A DNA stretch of 64,000 nucleotides from Beijerinckiaceae bacterium (GCA_947452005.1 CANGBC010000007.1:54181-118180); one strand, 5' to 3'. Counted from the first letter of the stretch, positions 9,203 through 17,351 are shown. A program made the numbers and translations. The notes: generated by a model from the sequence alone, not told the origin.

Positions 9203-9676
9203 TCAGGCTGCCGAGCGGTAGCGCTCCTTGCGCAGGCGGGCAAGGGGGCTACGGCTCCAGGCCGGGCTAGGGACGATGACAGGTTGTCGCTTGTTGCTCA
9301 CCGCCAGCCAAGGCCCACGGACAGGCAAACGGCCCGCTATCATATCCAGCAGCATCGGCAGTTGCATGAGCCCGGTGTCTCTCAGCAACGCGCCCCACGG
9401 TCCAATGGTTCCGTTCAGCCGCCGGATCTGAAACAAAGTGACCGAGGTGGCCGCCCCGGATAGCTGCAATCTGCGTTGCCGCACGAAGATCGGGCGGCCG
9501 GTCTCCAGGCGCAGGACTAGCGCGATGCCCAAGAAGAGCGAGGAGAGCAAAAGCCCAGTCACGCAGGCAAGAGCCTGTTGCCAGAGAACATGAGCCAAAA
9601 TCAGTTTTCTTATGGAATTGAGGCGATTACGCAACATGCCTGAACAAACTTGTGAGATCTTTTTGGGGCCGTTCAT
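9203..9676 (-). CDS. Short, divergent bacterial sugar transferase-like protein
   Basis: About 157 residues with the frame of a polyprenyl-phosphate sugar transferase of the ExoY/WcaJ family: an N-terminal membrane helix (LACVTGLLLSSLFLGIAL), then GRPIFVRQRRL, FQIRRL, LLRDTGLMQLPMLLDMIAG and LPVRGPW in the right order. Several conserved catalytic positions are changed, notably the acidic pair before LP in the DELPQL-type motif, which here reads MQLP. The protein is also shorter than the roughly 200-residue minimal enzymes. It may be inactive or have another role. The frame opens at a TTG (9715), which also looks like part of a promoter, so the ATG at 9676 is preferred. It is divergent from the P-loop-like gene at 9780. 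Confidence 0.6.
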   Translation of the reverse strand: MNGPKKISQVCSGMLRNRLNSIRKLILAHVLWQQALACVTGLLLSSLFLGIALVLRLETGRPIFVRQRRLQLSGAATSVTLFQIRRLNGTIGPWGALLRDTGLMQLPMLLDMIAGRLPVRGPWLAVSNKRQPVIVPSPAWSRSPLARLRKERYRSAA

Positions 9677-9779
9677 AAGTGATCTTTTATTGCCAAGGCT
9701 CAATTTGGCAGTCAAGGGGCGTTAACCGACCCCTAACTATGTTGGCATCTACTGGCTGTATCGAGTCGGGAGTTGGGCC

Positions 9780-10616
9780 ATGAGCCGCGTAACGCAGTCG
9801 TATTCCATGGAATTTGGGGCCACCGAGCCCCGCATGGAGGGATTCCGGGAGCGCGGATCGTTTCTGTCGGGCCTATTCGACTTTAGTCGTATGTTTCGCA
9901 GTTCAGAGCCTTTGCTCCTCCCAAATGACATCACTTTGCCCCGCACGATCGGGGAGGTTCCTCGTCCCGTGTCCAAGGCTGCCGCGCTGATCGCCCCAGA
10001 GGGCGTCACTCAAAGGGCCGTTCTGCAGCCGCAGGGCTATGAAATCGAGCGCCTTGTTCTGCATGTGGCGGCCTCAGATCGTCCGGCACAGGCCAGGCGT
10101 GTGCTGGTCACCCATGTGCCCTCAAGCGACGCGCCGCTGGGTGGTCTGGATTGCGCCGCCTTCGCCTCGCAATTTGCCCGTGCCCTGTCGCTGGAAGGTC
10201 GGGCTATTCTGGTGGTCTTCGGGGCCGGGTCCGGTCGGCGTCTCGGCCTGTCCGATCTGGTCGCAGGCACAGCCTCCTTCTCGGAAGCCATCCATCGCGA
10301 GACGGGCTCGCGTCTGCATATCCTGCCACCCGGACATGGCCGGGTTGAGCCCGGCGCTGGGCTGGCTGCGGCCATGGATGCTCTGGCCGCGACCTACGAT
10401 TTCGTCGTGCTGGCGGTTCTGGATGAGGACCGCGCCGTGGCGCAGGAGCTGGCCTTGTCGCTGGCCCCATGCGCTGATCACGCGGTTATCGGCTGCGCGG
10501 GCCAGACCGGCTCGCCCGACATGATCGACTGGCGCAATGCTCTGAAAGACGCTGGTGCCAAGGATGTGCTGGCGGCGCGTGTGGGGGCAGGCCGCGTTGC
10601 GGAGATGGCAGCTTAG
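9780..10616 (+). CDS. Degenerate BY-kinase/CpsD-like protein (exopolysaccharide type)
   Basis: A 278-residue soluble protein whose C-terminal 180 residues align by eye with the CpsD/Wzc/ExoP C-terminal tyrosine-kinase fold (a ParA-like ATPase): RAILVVFGAGSGRRLGLSD followed by LVAGTASFSEAI and LHILPPG match the Walker A' region, GLSDLLAG and LxVLPAG blocks. The Walker A lysine segment is not recognisable and the Asp of Walker A' is missing, so nucleotide binding is doubtful. The N-terminal 90 residues are unique. GGGAG lies seven bases before the ATG. The divergent neighbour is a degenerate sugar transferase, which supports a shared origin in polysaccharide assembly. Role is inferred. Confidence 0.6.
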   Translation: MSRVTQSYSMEFGATEPRMEGFRERGSFLSGLFDFSRMFRSSEPLLLPNDITLPRTIGEVPRPVSKAAALIAPEGVTQRAVLQPQGYEIERLVLHVAASDRPAQARRVLVTHVPSSDAPLGGLDCAAFASQFARALSLEGRAILVVFGAGSGRRLGLSDLVAGTASFSEAIHRETGSRLHILPPGHGRVEPGAGLAAAMDALAATYDFVVLAVLDEDRAVAQELALSLAPCADHAVIGCAGQTGSPDMIDWRNALKDAGAKDVLAARVGAGRVAEMAA

Positions 10617-10831
10617 GCTGCGTCCTGATCCGGGCGTTCCATCCAGCCGATCAGCGGCATGATCGGCAAGATCCAGCACAGGCCGAGCCCGGCATAGATG
10701 AAGCCTTGGGCCAGACCAGACGCCTGCTGGACAAATTGCGCCTGGGCCAGCGCCATGGCGACCAGCGCATAGACCACGACAAAAATGACGATCACAAAGG
10801 CGCCGATCAATTTGCGGGTGCGTCTCGTCAT
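10613..10831 (-). CDS. DUF2842 family small membrane protein
   Basis: A 72-residue protein with two transmembrane helices (about 8-32 and 42-62) and the DUF2842 signature: a basic start, RKLIGAFVIVIFVVVYALVA, then a second helix ending IMPLIGWMERPD. The family is common in alphaproteobacteria and has no known function. The 3' end overlaps by four bases the end of the convergent CpsD-like gene. Confidence 0.82.
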   Translation of the reverse strand: MTRRTRKLIGAFVIVIFVVVYALVAMALAQAQFVQQASGLAQGFIYAGLGLCWILPIMPLIGWMERPDQDAA

Positions 10832-10963
10832 GGGGTGCGGCGTCCTTCAGGGGTGCGACAGGCGGAAGCGTTGTCATGGGCTTGCCTCCCGCTATATGTC
10901 TCGCCAGCCTGTGAAGATCAATGCGGGCCAAGAAGATGACATGATCACGCCTTGAGAGAACCC

Positions 10964-12034
10964 ATGACCCTTGCCGCCCATGTTTCGACTGCTGCTCCAT
11001 CCGCCGCAGATCCGCTGCGCCCGGTGCGCGCGTGGCTGTTTGCCGTCGCGGGCCTCGTCTTTCTGATGGTGATTGTGGGCGGCGCCACGCGGCTGACAGA
11101 ATCAGGTCTGTCGATCACCGAATGGAAAGTGGTCACCGGAATCATCCCGCCGCTCAGCGATGCTCAATGGCTTGAGGAATTCGAGAAGTACAAAGCCATC
11201 CCGCAATATGCGCAGCTCTTTCCCAATATGGATGTGGGCCAGTTCAAGATCATCTTTTTCTGGGAATGGGGCCACCGTCTGCTCGGCCGCATCATCGGTT
11301 TTGCTTTCGCGCTGCCGCTCGCCTTCTTCTGGATCACAGGCCGCCTGCAAGGCGCGCTGAAGTGGAAGTGCCTCGGCCTTCTGGCACTGGGCGGCCTGCA
11401 AGGAGCGGTCGGCTGGTGGATGGTGAAGTCGGGTCTCACGGGCCGCGTCGAAGTCGCGCAAGAGCGGCTCGCCGTGCATCTGCTGCTCGCGTCGCTCACG
11501 CTGAGCTTTCTGGTTTGGCTGGCGGTCAGTCTGCGGCCAAAGCCCGCTGAGCATTTGGGGTCAGCGGCCGCGCGCTTGCGCATCACATCTTTGGCGATGG
11601 TTGTTCTGACACTGGCGCAGATTGGTCTGGGCGCTTTGGTGGCGGGCCTGCGCGCGGGCTACACCTACAACACCTGGCCGCTGATGGACGGGCATTTCAT
11701 TCCACCGTTCGAAAACCTCGCACGTCTGTCACCGTGGTGGGCCAATCTGCTCGATAATGTCACGACGGTGCAGTTCAATCATCGCATGACGGCTTACGCG
11801 CTGCTGGCGCTGGCCTTGTTCCATGTGGTCGATGTCATGCGTCATGCCAAAGGCACATCAGCCGCCAAGCGCGCACGCGCCATTGCGGGTCTTGTTCTGA
11901 CACAATCGACCATCGGCATTGTGACGCTGCTGAGCGTTGTGCAATTGCACGCGGCGCTTCTGCATCAGGCTTTTGCCATGGTCGTGCTGGCCATGTGCGT
12001 TGTGCATGCAAGGCGGGTGGGGGAGAGCGCCTGA
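10964..12034 (+). CDS. ctaA: Heme A synthase
   Basis: Integral membrane enzyme (356 residues) of the COX15/CtaA type 2 family that oxidises the C8 methyl of heme O to give heme A for cytochrome c oxidase. Eight transmembrane helices are expected. The family markers are visible: GGATRLTESGLSITEW near residue 40, FWEWGHRLLGR with a heme-ligand histidine, and a second-half NHRMTAYALLAL segment with the matching histidine. The frame opens with a TTG at 10952, but the ATG at 10964 follows GAGAGAACCC and gives the normal family N-terminus. It is a single gene here; the oxidase genes are elsewhere. Confidence 0.95.
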   Translation: MTLAAHVSTAAPSAADPLRPVRAWLFAVAGLVFLMVIVGGATRLTESGLSITEWKVVTGIIPPLSDAQWLEEFEKYKAIPQYAQLFPNMDVGQFKIIFFWEWGHRLLGRIIGFAFALPLAFFWITGRLQGALKWKCLGLLALGGLQGAVGWWMVKSGLTGRVEVAQERLAVHLLLASLTLSFLVWLAVSLRPKPAEHLGSAAARLRITSLAMVVLTLAQIGLGALVAGLRAGYTYNTWPLMDGHFIPPFENLARLSPWWANLLDNVTTVQFNHRMTAYALLALALFHVVDVMRHAKGTSAAKRARAIAGLVLTQSTIGIVTLLSVVQLHAALLHQAFAMVVLAMCVVHARRVGESA

Positions 12035-12038
12035 CCTT

Positions 12039-12124
12039 CGTCATTGCGAGCAAAGCGCGCGCCATCCAGAGCCACACGTGAGGCCTCTGGATTGCCGCGT
12101 CGCCTTCGGCTCCTCGCAATGACG
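12039..12124. repeat. Dispersed palindromic repeat, CGTCATTGCGAG family (copy 1)
   Basis: Bounded by CGTCATTGCGAG and CTCGCAATGACG, inner part includes GCCGCGTCGCCTTCGGC. Lies between the convergent ctaA and metY stops. Can fold as a long hairpin. Confidence 0.85.
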
Positions 12125-12137
12125 GCGTGGGATGCCG

Positions 12138-13424
12138 TCAGCCCGCAGCCGCCAGCGCCTGCTCAAGATCAGCGATAATATCTTTCTTGTCTTCCAGACC
12201 CACCGACAGGCGCACCACATCGGGGCCCGCACCTGACACAGCCTTTTGCTCATCCGTCAGTTGGCGATGCGTGGTGGAAGCGGGATGAATGACCAGCGAG
12301 CGCGTGTCCCCGACATTGGCCAGATGCGAGAAGAGCTGCATGTTGGCCACCAGCGAAACGCCTGCGTCATAGCCACCTTTCAGACCGAAGGTGAACACAG
12401 CGCCACACCCCTTCGGGCAATATTTTTGCGCGAGATTGTAATAGCGGTCACCCTTGAGGCCGGGATAGCTCACCCATTTCACGGCCTTGTGGCCAGACAG
12501 ATATTCAGCCACCGCAAGTGCGTTTTCTGAATGGCGCTGCATGCGCAGCGGCAGGGTTTCAATGCCGGTGAGCAACATGAACGCGTTGAAGGGCGCAAGT
12601 GCTGGCCCCAGATCGCGCAAGCCCAGCACGCGGCAGGCAATCGCGAAAGCGAAATTGCCGAAAGTTTCGCCCAGCACCATGCCACCATATTCCGGGCGCG
12701 GCGCTGAGAGCATCGGATAGCGCTTGTCGGCCATCCAGTCGAATGTGCCGCCGTCAACAATCAGGCCGCCGATTGAATTGCCATGGCCACCCAAAAATTT
12801 GGTCGCCGAATGCACGATGATGTCTGCACCATGTTCAAACGGGCGTACGAGATAGGGTGAGGCAAGTGTGTTGTCGACGATGAGCGGCACACGGGCACGC
12901 TTGGCGATTTTGGAAATCGCTTCAATGTCGCAAATCACGCCGCCCGGATTGGCGATGGATTCAATGAAGATCGCTTTGGTGCGCGGTGTGATCGCAGCTT
13001 CAAAGGTCGACAGATCATCCGGGTCGGCCCATTTCACATTCCAGCCGAAATTCTTGTAGGCCTGATTGAACTGATTGATCGAGCCGCCATAGAGCTTGTT
13101 CGACGAGATGAATTCATCACCCGGCTGCATCATCGTATGGAAGCAGAGAAATTCAGCCGCATGGCCAGAGGCCACGGCGAGTGCGGCCGTGCCGCCTTCG
13201 AGTGCCGCCACGCGCTCTTCGAGCACGGCGTTGGTCGGGTTGGTGATGCGGGTGTAGATATTGCCAAAGGCCTGCAAGCCAAACAGCGAGGCGGCATGGT
13301 CGACGTCATCGAAGACGAAAGAGGTCGTCTGATAGATGGGAGTCGCACGCGCGCCGGTCGCCGGATCGGGAGCCGCGCCTGCGTGAATAGCCAGAGTGTT
13401 AAAGCCGGGCGCCTGGTCGGTCAT
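12138..13424 (-). CDS. metY: O-acetylhomoserine aminocarboxypropyltransferase (sulfhydrylase)
   Basis: A 428-residue PLP enzyme of the Cys/Met metabolism family that converts O-acetylhomoserine and sulfide into homocysteine. The length (over 420) and the N-terminal GFNTLAIHAG start are typical of MetY rather than the shorter MetB/MetC. The PLP lysine is K209 (HSATKFLGGHG), with D184-N185 upstream. The YTRITNPT motif at residues 57-64 supplies the phosphate-binding Tyr/Arg of the neighbouring subunit. It is monocistronic; the 5' leader holds a small hairpin and a dispersed repeat but no clear SAM riboswitch. Confidence 0.94.
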   Translation of the reverse strand: MTDQAPGFNTLAIHAGAAPDPATGARATPIYQTTSFVFDDVDHAASLFGLQAFGNIYTRITNPTNAVLEERVAALEGGTAALAVASGHAAEFLCFHTMMQPGDEFISSNKLYGGSINQFNQAYKNFGWNVKWADPDDLSTFEAAITPRTKAIFIESIANPGGVICDIEAISKIAKRARVPLIVDNTLASPYLVRPFEHGADIIVHSATKFLGGHGNSIGGLIVDGGTFDWMADKRYPMLSAPRPEYGGMVLGETFGNFAFAIACRVLGLRDLGPALAPFNAFMLLTGIETLPLRMQRHSENALAVAEYLSGHKAVKWVSYPGLKGDRYYNLAQKYCPKGCGAVFTFGLKGGYDAGVSLVANMQLFSHLANVGDTRSLVIHPASTTHRQLTDEQKAVSGAGPDVVRLSVGLEDKKDIIADLEQALAAAG

Positions 13425-13441
13425 GAGAATGCATCCTGATG

Positions 13442-13470
13442 AATATGATGCCCGTTTCTACGCTCGGGCT
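13442..13470 (-). other. Hairpin in the metY leader
   Basis: On the minus strand the leader reads GCCCG-AGCGTAGAAA-CGGGC, a five-base-pair GC stem with a ten-base loop, ending about 20 bases before the metY start codon. Function is not known; it could be chance or part of a larger regulatory fold. Confidence 0.35.
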
Positions 13471-13506
13471 TTGAGGGGCGTCAATTGATCGATCTCATTG
13501 GCACCT

Positions 13507-13611
13507 CGTCATTGCGAGGAGGCCCTACGGGCCGACGCGGCAATGCACGGCGCTGTGCTGGGCAGGTTGCGCCATGGATTGCCGCGTCGCCTTCGGATCC
13601 TCGCAATGACG
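13507..13611. repeat. Dispersed palindromic repeat, CGTCATTGCGAG family (copy 2)
   Basis: Same ends as the copy at 12039, longer version with an internal GCCATGGATTGCCGCGTCGC segment. Lies between the divergent metY and sbtA-like genes. Confidence 0.85.
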
Positions 13612-13659
13612 AGCGGGAATTCCACACATTGCTCAGGTGTTATTTCACAAAATAAACTG

Positions 13660-13672
13660 TTGAATTAATCAA
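13660..13672. promoter_or_regulatory. Possible operator or -35 region upstream of the sbtA-like gene
   Basis: TTGAATTAATCAA, with perfect TTGA/TCAA arms, lies in an AT-rich patch 39 bases before the start. TTGAAT could also serve as a -35 box with TATCAG at 13682 as -10, 16 bases away. Tentative. Confidence 0.35.
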
Positions 13673-13710
13673 ACGCTGCGCTATCAGAAGAAAAATCCGA
13701 AGGAGGCTTC

Positions 13711-14688
13711 ATGAGTTTTCTCGATCTCGCTCTCGGCAATCTTCTCTCTCCAGTTGTTCTTTTCTTCCTGCTGGGCGTCGGCGCGGCGCTGGCCCGCTCT
13801 GATCTCACCATTCCTGAGGCCGTCGCCAAGGCGCTGGCGCTTTATTTGATGATGTCCATCGGCTTGAAGGGCGGGGTGGAGGTGGCCAAGCAGGGGCTCA
13901 CGGCAACGCTTGTTCTGGCGCTGGTCGCGGGTGTGGCTCTGTCGTTTCTGATCCCGCTCTTGGCCTATGCGATCTTGCGCGCGACAACGAAACTATCGGC
14001 GGTGGATGCGGCAGCGGTGGCCGCTCATTACGGATCCATCTCGGCGGTCACACTGGCTGCAGCCTTGGATGTGCTCAATCGGGTCGGGCTGACATCGGAA
14101 GGTTATATGGTGGCGGTGGCGGCGGTCATGGAAACGCCAGCGATCATTTCAGCACTTCTGATCTCACGCCGCGCGGCTCCCAAAGCCTCGACCACGACGA
14201 CGGGCGAGCTGTTGCATGAGGCGAGCCTCAATGGCTCGGTCATTACGCTGGTGGGTGCTTTCTTCATTGGTTGGATCGCAGGCCCCGATGGCGTGAAACC
14301 GGTGAGCCCGCTGTTCACCGATCTCTTCCGCGGCCTCTTGTGCATCTTCCTGCTCGACATGGGACTGGTCGCGGGCAGGGGGCTGGCGCGCGCCAAAAAA
14401 TATCTCGATTGGCGGCTTGTCGCCTTCGGCATTCTGATGCCGCTGAGTGCAGGTGCCATCGCGGCTGTCTTGTCGCTTGGCATCGGCCTGTCGACGGGCG
14501 GCACGATGGTCTTTATCACGCTGGCGGCTTCGGCCTCTTATATTGCCGTGCCTGCCGCCATGCGCATCGCTTTGCCACAAGCAGAGCCTGCCATTTATCT
14601 CACGCTGTCACTGGGCGTGACATTCCCCTTCAATCTGACACTTGGCCTGCCGCTATATCTGGCGGCCGCGCAAATGCTGAGAGGATGA
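13711..14688 (+). CDS. SbtA-like sodium-dependent bicarbonate transporter
   Basis: A 325-residue membrane protein of the former DUF897 family, with about ten hydrophobic segments in two inverted halves. It matches SbtA-type symporters: a first helix LLSPVVLFFLLGVGAAL, YLMMSIGLKGGVEVA, AAHYGSISAVTLAAA and a second-half KKYLDWRLVAFGILMPL followed by a glycine-rich ASASYIAVPAAMR helix. GGAGG is placed well before the ATG. In cyanobacteria SbtA imports bicarbonate with sodium. Four bases after the stop a PII-like gene begins, as in cyanobacterial sbtAB, which strengthens the call. Substrate in this organism is inferred. Confidence 0.88.
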   Translation: MSFLDLALGNLLSPVVLFFLLGVGAALARSDLTIPEAVAKALALYLMMSIGLKGGVEVAKQGLTATLVLALVAGVALSFLIPLLAYAILRATTKLSAVDAAAVAAHYGSISAVTLAAALDVLNRVGLTSEGYMVAVAAVMETPAIISALLISRRAAPKASTTTTGELLHEASLNGSVITLVGAFFIGWIAGPDGVKPVSPLFTDLFRGLLCIFLLDMGLVAGRGLARAKKYLDWRLVAFGILMPLSAGAIAAVLSLGIGLSTGGTMVFITLAASASYIAVPAAMRIALPQAEPAIYLTLSLGVTFPFNLTLGLPLYLAAAQMLRG

Positions 14689-14692
14689 GGCC

Positions 14693-15004
14693 ATGCAGAC
14701 CTTCGTCAAAAAGCGACTGGAAATTGTGATCGAACATCCCGCCCGCAAAGGCCTGTGCGCCATTCTCAATGCGCAGAAAGTGACGGGCTATTCGGTGCTT
14801 CCGGTGATCTCAGGATCTGGTCAGCACGGCCCGTGGGAAGAGGCGGGGCAGGTGACATCGGCAGAGGGCATGGTGATGGTGATCTGCATTGTTGATCCCG
14901 CGCAGGCTGAGCGTGTGCTGGCGGCAGTGTATGAGTTCGTGCTGCCGCGCAAGGCTATTTTGACACTGAGTGATGTGCAGGTGGTGCGGGGCGAGAGGTT
15001 TTAG
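14693..15004 (+). CDS. PII-like regulator of the SbtB family
   Basis: A 103-residue protein with the PII ferredoxin-like fold as judged by strand order: KRLEIVIEH, a helix, TGYSVLPVISGSGQ in the T-loop position, then MVMVICIVDP and a C-terminal ILTLSDVQVVRGERF. It lacks the uridylylation tyrosine region of GlnB and the C-terminal redox motif reported for some cyanobacterial SbtB. SbtB proteins bind adenine nucleotides and inhibit SbtA by inserting the T-loop. Directly downstream of the transporter gene with a four-base gap, so co-transcribed and presumably its regulator. Confidence 0.82.
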   Translation: MQTFVKKRLEIVIEHPARKGLCAILNAQKVTGYSVLPVISGSGQHGPWEEAGQVTSAEGMVMVICIVDPAQAERVLAAVYEFVLPRKAILTLSDVQVVRGERF

Positions 15005-15007
15005 TCC

Positions 15008-15094
15008 CGTCATTGCGAGCGAAGCGAAGCAATCCAGAAGCAACGCGTGAGGCTCTGGATTGCCGCGTCGGCCTACGGCCTCCTCGCAATGACG
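15008..15094. repeat. Dispersed palindromic repeat, CGTCATTGCGAG family (copy 3)
   Basis: Ends CGTCATTGCGAG / CTCGCAATGACG, starting four bases after the sbtB-like stop. It may double as the transcription stop between this operon and the convergent CoA-binding gene. Confidence 0.85.
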
Positions 15095-15107
15095 ACGCTT
15101 TGCGTCG

Positions 15108-15656
15108 TCACTTCTTCACGCCAAACGGATTGGCGCCTGGCGCCAATGTGCGTTTTTGAAAACCTTTGCCCGACATGATCTGGCGCTTGGATGAAATGAT
15201 GCGCGAGTTGACGCCCGTCCAGCCAATCTCACCCGACAGCCTGCCATATTCAATCTTCGGGCAGCGGTTCATGATGACCGTGATGCCCTTCTCCTCAGCA
15301 CGCGCGGCCGCCTCATCGTTGCGCACAGTGAGCTGCATCCAGATCACTTTGGGCAGCGGATCAAGCGCGAGGGCTTCGTCGACAATGCCAGACGCTGCTT
15401 CCGAATTGCGGAAGATTTCCACCATGTCGATGGGCTCGGGAATGTCGGAGAGTTTGGCGTAGAAGGGGCAGCCCAAAACCTGTTGGCCCGCCAGCCCCGG
15501 ATTGACACCGATGATCCGGTAATCGCGCTGGGAGAGATATTTCAGCACGAAATAGGAGGGCCTTACCTCATTGGATGAGGCGCCAACCAGCGCAATGGTC
15601 TTGACGCTGTTGAGGATGCCGCGGATGAGTTCGTCTGGATATTGATCGTGGTTCAT
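15108..15656 (-). CDS. CoA-binding domain protein (YccU-like)
   Basis: A 182-residue single-domain protein with a Rossmann-type CoA-binding fold. The N-terminal TIALVGASSNEVRPSYFV is the typical phosphate-binding loop of the CoA_binding_2 family; GVNPG, DIPEPIDMVEIFR and VIWMQLTVRNDEAA follow as in YccU. The longest frame starts at 15827, but that part overlaps the divergent thioesterase gene and has no family match; the ATG at 15656 with AGAAGG upstream gives the usual N-terminus (MNHDQYPDE). Function in cells is unknown; family members bind CoA or acyl-CoA. Confidence 0.85.
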   Translation of the reverse strand: MNHDQYPDELIRGILNSVKTIALVGASSNEVRPSYFVLKYLSQRDYRIIGVNPGLAGQQVLGCPFYAKLSDIPEPIDMVEIFRNSEAASGIVDEALALDPLPKVIWMQLTVRNDEAAARAEEKGITVIMNRCPKIEYGRLSGEIGWTGVNSRIISSKRQIMSGKGFQKRTLAPGANPFGVKK

Positions 15657-15720
15657 GTCGGCCTTCTTGCTGGCCATTTTTGCCAAAGGCAATCTGAAAA
15701 GTCGATTGGAGGTTTTCGTG

Positions 15721-16140
15721 GTGAAGATGAGTGTGGCCGATGTCGAGGCCTTTCTCGCGCGGGAATTCCCGCAAATTGCCGCATCCGGCGATTTTTCCGT
15801 GCTGGAGACTGGCCCGATGAGCGCCAAACTGCGCTTGAACCACGGCGAGCATCACTTGCGGCCCGGCGCGACGGTCTCCGGCCCGACCATGTTTGCTTTG
15901 GCGGATATCGGCATCTGGCTCGCGGTGCTGGCCCAGATCGGTCCTGTGGGCATGGCGGTGACCACCAATCTCAACATCAACTTCCTGCGCCTGCCCGGCG
16001 CGGTTGATCTGGTCGCCGATTGCCGCATTCTGAAGCTCGGCAAAAGATTGGCGATTGGTGAATGTTCGATCCTGCCCGCAGGCGGCGGCGAGCTGGTCGC
16101 CCATGCAACCGCCACTTATTCGATCCCGCCGGTACGGTAA
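15721..16140 (+). CDS. PaaI-like hotdog-fold thioesterase
   Basis: About 139 residues with a single hotdog domain of the PaaI/YdiI family: HHLRPGATVSGPTMFALADIGIWLA corresponds to the catalytic helix region, and TTNLNINFLRLPG to the central strand with the conserved Asn. It should hydrolyse an acyl-CoA. GGAGG at 15708-15712 sits eight bases before the GTG at 15721, which is preferred over the ATG at 15727 and the ATG at 15655. Divergent from the CoA-binding gene with a 64-base gap, which suggests shared control of CoA-ester metabolism. Confidence 0.85.
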   Translation: MKMSVADVEAFLAREFPQIAASGDFSVLETGPMSAKLRLNHGEHHLRPGATVSGPTMFALADIGIWLAVLAQIGPVGMAVTTNLNINFLRLPGAVDLVADCRILKLGKRLAIGECSILPAGGGELVAHATATYSIPPVR

Positions 16141-16208
16141 AATAATACCATAATTGTTTTGCCGTTGTTTTTATTGAGCTTTCTAAAAACCGAAAACCTA
16201 CAAATCGT

Positions 16209-16238
16209 TTGACGCGTGCGGGCAGGTGGCCCTATAAG
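16209..16238 (+). promoter_or_regulatory. Probable sigma-70 promoter of rplM-rpsI
   Basis: TTGACG at 16209-16214 and TATAAG at 16233-16238 with an 18-base spacer, about 62 bases before the rplM start. The match is close to the housekeeping consensus. Confidence 0.65.
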
Positions 16239-16299
16239 CGTCCATCCTTTGGGAGCGGTGCGCTTGTCGTGCTTTCTCCCCACCAGACGGAAAGCGAAC

Positions 16300-16770
16300 A
16301 TGTTCGGCAAGACCACTTCGACAAAGACCGCTGAGGTCCAGAAGAATTGGGTGTTGATCGACGCAGAGGGCCTCGTTGTTGGCCGCCTCGCGACGATCAT
16401 CGCCATGCGCCTGCGCGGCAAGCACAAGCCTTCTTACACCCCCCATATGGACGACGGTGACAACATCATTGTCATCAACGCCGACAAGGTGGTGTTCACG
16501 GGCCGCAAGCGCGACCAGAAGATCTATTATCACCACACCGGCTTCATCGGTGGCATCAAGGAACGCTCCGCCAAGTTCATCTTGGAAGGTCGCTTCCCTG
16601 AGCGCATCGTTGAGAAGGCCGTGGAGCGCATGCTCCCGCGCGGTCCTCTCGGCCGCCAGCAGCTGAGCAACCTGCGCGTTTACAAGGGCGCAGAGCATCC
16701 TCACGCCGCTCAGTCTCCCGTGACGCTTGACGTCGCGAGCCTCAACTCCAAGAACGTGCGGAGCGCCTGA
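16300..16770 (+). CDS. rplM: 50S ribosomal protein L13
   Basis: A 156-residue large-subunit ribosomal protein. The core is unmistakable: [59 protein letters not shown] and [12 protein letters not shown]. The frame extends upstream to 16216, but the ATG at 16300 follows CGGAAAG and yields the alphaproteobacterial N-terminus. Two bases separate it from rpsI, the conserved L13-S9 operon. Confidence 0.98.
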   Translation: MFGKTTSTKTAEVQKNWVLIDAEGLVVGRLATIIAMRLRGKHKPSYTPHMDDGDNIIVINADKVVFTGRKRDQKIYYHHTGFIGGIKERSAKFILEGRFPERIVEKAVERMLPRGPLGRQQLSNLRVYKGAEHPHAAQSPVTLDVASLNSKNVRSA

Positions 16771-16772
16771 TC

Positions 16773-17249
16773 ATGGCCGAGACCCTGAATTCTCTCGCTG
16801 ACTTGGCTGGTTCTGCGCCCGCGCAGGATGCTGCCCCCGTCCATGTCCAGAAGCTCGACAAGTTCGGCCGCGCCTATGCCACTGGCAAGCGTAAGAACGC
16901 TGTTGCCCGTGTCTGGATCAAGCCCGGTTCGGGCAAGGTGACCATCAACGGCCGTGCGCTCGAAGTTTACTTCGCGCGTCCCGTCCTGCGCATGATTCTC
17001 CAGCAGCCGCTGGAAATTGCCAAGCGCGTTGGCCAGTATGACCTCATGGTCACCTGCGCTGGTGGCGGTCTGTCTGGTCAGGCTGGCGCTGTGCGTCACG
17101 GCCTTGCCAAGGCACTGACCTATTTCGAGCCGGAGCTTCGCCCGTCTCTGAAGCGCGAAGGCTTCCTCACCCGCGACTCGCGTGTAGTTGAACGTAAGAA
17201 GTACGGCAAGAAAAAAGCTCGCCGCAGCTTCCAGTTCTCGAAGCGCTAA
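16773..17249 (+). CDS. rpsI: 30S ribosomal protein S9
   Basis: A 158-residue small-subunit protein. The S9 core covers residues 35-158, with [33 protein letters not shown] and the basic C-terminal tail ending FSKR that reaches the P-site tRNA. The first 30 residues are an Ala/Asp-rich extension common in alphaproteobacterial S9. Co-transcribed with rplM and followed by a terminator. Confidence 0.98.
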   Translation: MAETLNSLADLAGSAPAQDAAPVHVQKLDKFGRAYATGKRKNAVARVWIKPGSGKVTINGRALEVYFARPVLRMILQQPLEIAKRVGQYDLMVTCAGGGLSGQAGAVRHGLAKALTYFEPELRPSLKREGFLTRDSRVVERKKYGKKKARRSFQFSKR

Positions 17250-17285
17250 TCGGGGAGGGGATTACCCCCTCTGCCAAAAGATTTA

Positions 17286-17320
17286 CGGCCGTACCCTTTG
17301 GGTGCGGCCGTTTTCTTTTG
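17286..17320 (+). terminator. Intrinsic terminator after rpsI
   Basis: ACGGCCGTACCC and GGGTGCGGCCGT form a stem with a TTT loop, followed by TTTCTTTT. It closes the rplM-rpsI operon. Confidence 0.85.
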
Positions 17321-17351
17321 CGCGGCTATTCACAGGCGTCGGCTACGAAGG

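Noticed and set aside
9203..10616. Mobile element or phage remnant at the degenerate polysaccharide pair
   Set aside because: No transposase, integrase, terminal repeats or tRNA junction; codon use resembles the surroundings.
10122..11000. 292-residue minus-strand open frame over the CpsD-like gene
   Set aside because: No domain; overlaps two better supported genes and the DUF2842 gene in another frame.
13425..13700. SAM-II riboswitch upstream of metY
   Set aside because: The leader has a small hairpin but I could not find the conserved SAM-II loop sequences; only the hairpin is reported.
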